Shown here in pieces: positions 60,199 to 64,000 of a DNA stretch of 64,000 nucleotides; positions within the stretch are counted from its first letter, which is position 1, and the number at the start of each line of letters is the position of its first letter. Under the pieces are notes generated by a model. It had not been told where the DNA came from. It saw only the letters and a program-made list of their open reading frames with translations, and made no database searches. A program made the translations under genes and the position numbers. Source of the stretch: Nitrospirota bacterium (lineage in GTDB: Bacteria; Nitrospirota; Nitrospiria; 2-01-FULL-66-17); contig JBFLXB010000001.1 of NCBI GenBank assembly GCA_040757335.1, positions 62,001 through 126,000 of the forward strand, read 5' to 3'.

Positions 60199-61206
60199 GT
60201 GTCGACCACGAATGTGTTGAGGGCATTGGTTGCGCTGACCATGGTGTTGTGTGTGTCGGGTGTGTCGGCCGGAGCGACGTCGGAGGAGGTGGCTCAGGCC
60301 TACTTCGACGAAGGAAAGGAACTCAACAAGCAACGACGTTTCGACGAGGCGTTGGCGAAATTCACCCTGGCTGTTCAGGCGAGCCCCGAAACCCACAGAT
60401 ATCATCAAGCGCTCTTCATGACGTACATGGCGTTGCGCCGCGGCCTGGCGGCAATCGACTTCTACAAGCAGATGGCTCGCGAGCACCCCGACAGCCCGAC
60501 CGTTCGCTACTGGCTGGGGCGGCTCTACCTGCAGAGCCAGGCGCTCGACGACGCGGTGCGCGAATTCCAAACCGCCGGCAGGCTGGCGCCCAACGATGAA
60601 CATGCCTGGATCTCCTTAGGGCACACCTACATTCGCCAGGGGAAAGACGCGGAAGCGATGGCTGCGTATCAACGAGCCAATAAGCTGTCGCCGAACATCG
60701 CCGTGGTTCACGCCGGCCTGGGGAAGCTGTATTTGAAGCGCGGCGACTACCCGAAGGCGCAGCGCGAGCTTGAGGAGGCGTTGCGGCTTGACGCGGCGCT
60801 CACCGAAGCGCGGTTCGATCTCAGCCTGATCTACGAGAAGCAGGGCGAGACCATCAAAGCGGTCAAAGAATGGCAGCGGATCCTCGAAGACGATCCCAAC
60901 GAGACCTCGGCTCGAGAGCGCCTGGCAAGGACATTTTTCGAAAAGCAACTCTATGAAGACGCCGTGCGGGAGTACTCCACGCTGTCGCAGGTCCGCCAAG
61001 CTTCCCCCGAGGTGTTCCTTGCGCTGGGCGAGGCCCAGGTCATGTTGGCCACCTCCCTCACCGACGCCGCGGAAAAGAGTCAACTGACGAATTTGGCGAT
61101 CGAGAATTTTCAACGAACACTGGAACTCGATCCCGGGAATGCGCAGGCCCGGAAATACCTCGATCTCTTGCGACCGACGGATGCGCCGGCCCAGGTCCCG
61201 CAATGA
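60199..61206 (+). CDS. Exported tetratricopeptide-repeat protein
   Basis: This encodes 335 residues from GTG 60199, with GGAAGGAG upstream. A signal peptide (LRALVALTMVLCVSGVSAGA) ends near residue 25. About seven TPR units follow, with the usual A-x3-Y/F-x8-A-x3-L/F pattern, for example AHISLGHTYIRQGKDAEAM-like and EARFDLSLIYEKQGETIKAV. TPR proteins assemble complexes. Placement beside the cupredoxin genes suggests a periplasmic scaffold for the copper system, which is inference. The stop overlaps the next ATG. Confidence 0.82.
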   Translation: MSTTNVLRALVALTMVLCVSGVSAGATSEEVAQAYFDEGKELNKQRRFDEALAKFTLAVQASPETHRYHQALFMTYMALRRGLAAIDFYKQMAREHPDSPTVRYWLGRLYLQSQALDDAVREFQTAGRLAPNDEHAWISLGHTYIRQGKDAEAMAAYQRANKLSPNIAVVHAGLGKLYLKRGDYPKAQRELEEALRLDAALTEARFDLSLIYEKQGETIKAVKEWQRILEDDPNETSARERLARTFFEKQLYEDAVREYSTLSQVRQASPEVFLALGEAQVMLATSLTDAAEKSQLTNLAIENFQRTLELDPGNAQARKYLDLLRPTDAPAQVPQ

Positions 61207-61787
61207 CGCGGTTTGGTCGCTATGCCGTTGGAACCGGACTCGGTGCGATCGTCCTGGCGGCCGTTGTGTCGCTGCTGTCCGCGAGCAGCCTGCGGGCCGA
61301 CGTGGTCTACGATTGTCAAGCCGAGGAGAATCGAGGCAAACCCACGACGATCGAGATTGTCCTTTCCCAGAAGTGGCGAGAACAGGCGGATGAGATCAAG
61401 CGCGCGTTGGTGTCGGACGCGGATAGTGTAAAGGTCCGGGTCAGGTTTTACCCCTTGATGGACCCGCCCCGCAATATCGGCATCGGGAAGTGCGTTCCCG
61501 CCGATGTGGCGCGCCGGGCGATCCAAGAGGCGATCAAGTACTCCGGAACCATCGACCAACTGATCCGCCAGGACATTCTTCCGCACCACTGGATCAAGAT
61601 CGGCTCCACTGATACGGCCGAGTTGGCCTGGATGCCGGTTCCGCCCGAGGATCTCAGCCGCCTGACCGCCCCGAATCTATCCACCGATCAATTTCAGGAG
61701 CTCTACCGAAGTCTTGCGGCACCGAAAGAGCGGCGATTGCCCTTTGGGATGGGCAGTCAGCCGATTCAACCATCGCCCGGGCCATGA
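61203..61787 (+). CDS. Exported protein of unknown function
   Basis: This encodes 194 residues overlapping the TPR gene by ATGA. A signal sequence (GTGLGAIVLAAVVSLLSASS) ends near LRAD. VVYDCQAEENRGKPTTIEIV begins the mature part, and a second cysteine is in IGIGKCVPADVARRAIQEAI, so one disulfide is possible. The tail is Pro-rich (MGSQPIQPSPGP). No family was recognised. It is probably periplasmic and coupled to the TPR protein. Confidence 0.65.
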   Translation: MTRFGRYAVGTGLGAIVLAAVVSLLSASSLRADVVYDCQAEENRGKPTTIEIVLSQKWREQADEIKRALVSDADSVKVRVRFYPLMDPPRNIGIGKCVPADVARRAIQEAIKYSGTIDQLIRQDILPHHWIKIGSTDTAELAWMPVPPEDLSRLTAPNLSTDQFQELYRSLAAPKERRLPFGMGSQPIQPSPGP

Positions 61788-61962
61788 TGCTGGTTCGGTT
61801 GGCTGGGGCTCTTTGACCGCGGCGGCGTACGCTCATCCATTTGGGTGAGACGCCCATCACCCATTTCCTCCGGGATGGCTACTCCCTCTTCGGCATGGTG
61901 TCGCGCCGAGGCCGACACGTAAACTTCGCGTAGAGGCGATAAGGCGAGGAAAGGAGGGAACC

Positions 61963-62790
61963 ATGCGAGCCGTGAAGGACATCATGACTACCAACTTGCA
62001 GTGGGTCGAACCAGGGACGTCGGTGCGCACGGCGGTCGCGGTGATGAGCCGACACCGCATCGGGAGCGTCTTGGTGGGGAATCGGGATGAGCCGCCGGCC
62101 ATTGTCACGGAAACCGACGTGGTCCGTCGCGTGCTGGCCGAGGACAAGAATCCCGCGTCCGTGGCCGTGGATGAGATCATGAGTTGCCCGCTGATCAGCG
62201 TAGACGAGAACCGGCCGATCGAGCAGGCCGGCGACTTGATGGCGGAACATGAGATCCGCCACGTGGCGGTTTCGTCAGGTGCGAGCGTGGTGGGGCTGCT
62301 CTCGGTCCGGGACCTCCTCCCGGTCGTGAACCTGCTGCCGATCGCGGTGGAGCGCATGATGACCAGGATGCCGGTGATCATTCCCGCCGAAGAGACGGCT
62401 CGCAACGCGGCGGCTCTCATGGCGCACGCGAAGGTCAGCGCGCTGCTGGTCGCGGGCCGGCGCCTGCAGCCCCGGGGGATCCATTTCCGCGGGTTCTCGC
62501 GCCAGGACGTTGCGGGGATCGTGACCGGAACGGACTTGGTGCGGGATGTGGTCGAGAAGGACCTGGACGCCTCGGTGACGCCGGTCTGCGGCGTCATGGG
62601 GAGTCCGTTGTTCACTCTGTCGGGTTCGGAAGACGTCATGACGGCGTTCGATGTCATGGCGCGGGGGAGCGTGCGACATCTGGCGGTCGCCGCGGGGGAA
62701 GAGATCACAGGACTGCTGTCGGTCGAAGACATCATCGAACCCGCCTGGCTCCACGTGGCTTCCGGCGCGCTTCGAAAGGCGCGAGCGTAG
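61963..62790 (+). CDS. Protein with four CBS domains (1)
   Basis: This encodes 275 residues. ATG 61963 is preceded by GGAGGG. Four CBS units are visible: VKDIMTTNLQWVEPGTSVRT, VDEIMSCPLISVDENRPIEQ, VERMMTRMPVIIPAEETARN and VCGVMGSPLFTLSGSEDVMT. Each is followed by an RHxAV/G-type strand and a TxTDxVR/SxxDLL motif. The third unit has an insert (RRLQPRGIHFRGFSRQDVAG). CBS pairs bind adenosine nucleotides and control partners. There is no attached catalytic domain. Confidence 0.88.
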   Translation: MRAVKDIMTTNLQWVEPGTSVRTAVAVMSRHRIGSVLVGNRDEPPAIVTETDVVRRVLAEDKNPASVAVDEIMSCPLISVDENRPIEQAGDLMAEHEIRHVAVSSGASVVGLLSVRDLLPVVNLLPIAVERMMTRMPVIIPAEETARNAAALMAHAKVSALLVAGRRLQPRGIHFRGFSRQDVAGIVTGTDLVRDVVEKDLDASVTPVCGVMGSPLFTLSGSEDVMTAFDVMARGSVRHLAVAAGEEITGLLSVEDIIEPAWLHVASGALRKARA

Positions 62791-62827
62791 CGTTGGAGGA
62801 GGTTCTCAGGGACTTGGGTACGCCGCG

Positions 62828-63652
62828 TTGACACGGCTGGCCGACATTGGTGCCTCGCAAGGGTCCGTGGTCTCCCGCCGGTCACAGGTCCGGCAGGCCG
62901 TCGATGTGATGGTCCAAGACGGCAACGGCGTCGTGGTGGCGGCCAACGACGACGGCACGCCCGCCGGAGTGTTGACTGAAACCGACATGGTGCGGCGGGT
63001 CATCGCTGGCGATCGGCATCCCTGGGTCACCCCGGTCGAGAGCGTGATGAGCGAACCCGTGGTCACGATTGACGACGGTTGCACGCTCGACGTGGCCGGT
63101 CGCCTGATGGCTGACCGGGGGATTCGACACCTCGGGATCACGCGCGAGGGGCGACTCGCCGGCTGGGTCACGGCCCGCAACCTGATCGCAGCGGCTCGTA
63201 TCCCGCCCACGCGCATCTGCGATGCCATGACCAAGTTGATCGCCACGATCCATTTGCAGGAAACAGTGCGCGAAGCCGCTGACCGGATGCTCGAGGCATC
63301 CATCGGGCTGTTGTTGGTGGGAGGACGGCGGACCCGACATCGCTCCGGTCAGTGGAGCGGGGCCGGTTATGACGACCTGGCCGGCATCGTGACCGAAGCG
63401 GACTTGGTCAACCGGGTGATGGCCGTGGATCGCTATCCCTACGTAACATCCGTGGGCGACGTCATGACGCCCAGGCCCGTGACCGTACGTCCCGACGACT
63501 CCTTGACGGTCGCGGCCGACCTCATCGTGAATCGAGGAATTCGCCACGTCCTGGTGGCGGACGGCGCCGACGTGGTCGGCGTGATCTCGATCCGCGACTT
63601 GCTTCCGGTCATGGCGGACCCCGGTGTGTCCGAGCGCGAACCGAACAGGTGA
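62828..63652 (+). CDS. Protein with CBS domains (2), paralogue of the preceding gene
   Basis: This encodes about 274 residues. TTG 62828 is the most upstream reasonable start; GTG 62867 is an alternative, and the frame further upstream overlaps the previous gene. CBS motifs are VESVMSEPVVTIDDGCTLDV, ICDAMTKLIATIHLQETVRE and VGDVMTPRPVTVRPDDSLTV, preceded by a degenerate first unit. The same insert position as in the upstream paralogue is occupied by RRTRHRSGQWSGAGYDDLAG. The two genes probably arose by duplication and may form a hetero-oligomer. Confidence 0.82.
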   Translation: MTRLADIGASQGSVVSRRSQVRQAVDVMVQDGNGVVVAANDDGTPAGVLTETDMVRRVIAGDRHPWVTPVESVMSEPVVTIDDGCTLDVAGRLMADRGIRHLGITREGRLAGWVTARNLIAAARIPPTRICDAMTKLIATIHLQETVREAADRMLEASIGLLLVGGRRTRHRSGQWSGAGYDDLAGIVTEADLVNRVMAVDRYPYVTSVGDVMTPRPVTVRPDDSLTVAADLIVNRGIRHVLVADGADVVGVISIRDLLPVMADPGVSEREPNR

Positions 63653-63704
63653 GGTCGATCGCCGAGCCGTTGCATCCCATCGGTGGATCTGGTAGAAGAT
63701 CGGC

Positions 63705-64000
63705 GTGGACGACGCTGACCGGTCTCTCGTCGAACGGGTGAAGACGGGCGACGTCGCGGCATTCGAGCGCCTCTTCTCACGCCACCACGAGCGGATTTAT
63801 CGCTTCGCGTCCCGCATGTGCCGCCACGCGCAGGACGCGGAGGACATCCTCCAGGACACGTTCCTTTCCGCGTTCCGCCACGCCAAGACCTTCCGCGGAA
63901 AGGCCCGCTTCACCACCTGGCTCTACACCATCGCGGCCAACGCCTGCCGCCGCACCCGGCGCGGCGCTCGACCCGCGATGGCGGTCAACGAAGGCGACGG
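63705..64000 (+). CDS. ECF-type RNA polymerase sigma factor, 5' part
   Basis: The gene starts at GTG 63705 and runs off the window, leaving 98 residues visible. LVERVKTGDVAAFERLFSRH and IYRFASRMCRHAQDAEDILQ, then DTFLSAFRHAKTFRGKARFT and TWLYTIAANACRR, are the sigma-70 region 2 of ECF factors. The region 2.3/2.4 aromatic residues are present. Region 4 and any anti-sigma gene lie outside the window. Confidence 0.88.
   Translation, partial: MDDADRSLVERVKTGDVAAFERLFSRHHERIYRFASRMCRHAQDAEDILQDTFLSAFRHAKTFRGKARFTTWLYTIAANACRRTRRGARPAMAVNEGD

Overview
The window is GC-rich, tightly packed bacterial chromosome with many ATGA-type start/stop overlaps and frequent GTG and TTG starts. No rRNA or tRNA was seen. 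The gene content suggests a chemolithotrophic or facultatively autotrophic, Gram-negative bacterium. The evidence is a cytosolic group 3b-type [NiFe] hydrogenase with its maturation genes, a 2-oxoacid:ferredoxin oxidoreductase, a sulfide:quinone oxidoreductase-like flavoprotein, outer-membrane proteins, and a giant multicopper oxidase with four exported blue-copper proteins. This profile resembles Nitrospirota or Methylomirabilota (NC10)-type genomes. That placement is inference from gene content and not a phylogenetic result.

Layout. 1-11.8 kb: the end of a VOC-family gene, two small envelope genes, then an eight-gene efflux operon (outer-membrane lipoprotein, two adaptor proteins, two ABC ATPase/permease pairs, a CDF metal transporter). 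11.8-21.6 kb: housekeeping and accessory genes, partly on the minus strand (fibronectin type III repeat protein with a probable frameshift, SRPBCC protein, MITE-like element, cyclic-di-GMP GGDEF-EAL protein, PPK2, thermonuclease, CYTH-CHAD protein). 21.6-35.8 kb: hydrogenase region, with structural genes hydBGDA behind a strong sigma70-like promoter, an inserted envelope/SQR/ankyrin block, then the maturation protease and hypA-F-C-D-E without hypB. 35.8-41.1 kb: universal stress protein, Kef-type antiporter, P-type ATPase. 41.1-43.6 kb: a small accessory island of decayed genes, an IS110 remnant, a four-helix-bundle protein and a toxin-antitoxin pair. 43.6-49.4 kb: 2-oxoacid:ferredoxin oxidoreductase with a fused NADPH/ferredoxin partner, and phosphofructokinase. 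49.4-61.8 kb: the copper region. 61.9-64 kb: two CBS-domain proteins and the start of an ECF sigma factor.

The most unusual part is 50.2-61.8 kb. A degenerate response-regulator-like protein is translationally coupled to a 1,634-residue multicopper oxidase made of three tandem cupredoxin-pair units. Only the first unit keeps a full copper ligand set. It is followed by three closely related exported cupredoxin/carboxypeptidase-regulatory-like proteins and a MarR regulator. A fourth, divergent cupredoxin lies on the opposite strand behind an apparently leaderless promoter, and a TPR protein and another exported protein follow. I infer a periplasmic copper-dependent oxidation or electron-transfer system whose substrate cannot be read from the sequence.

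Dispersed repeats are the second theme. Four copies of a palindromic element of about 125 bp each lie directly behind the TAG stop codon of a plus-strand gene. G/C-tract hairpins occur four times and have entered the hypF and hypD reading frames. A MITE-like element supplies the stop codons of two convergent genes.
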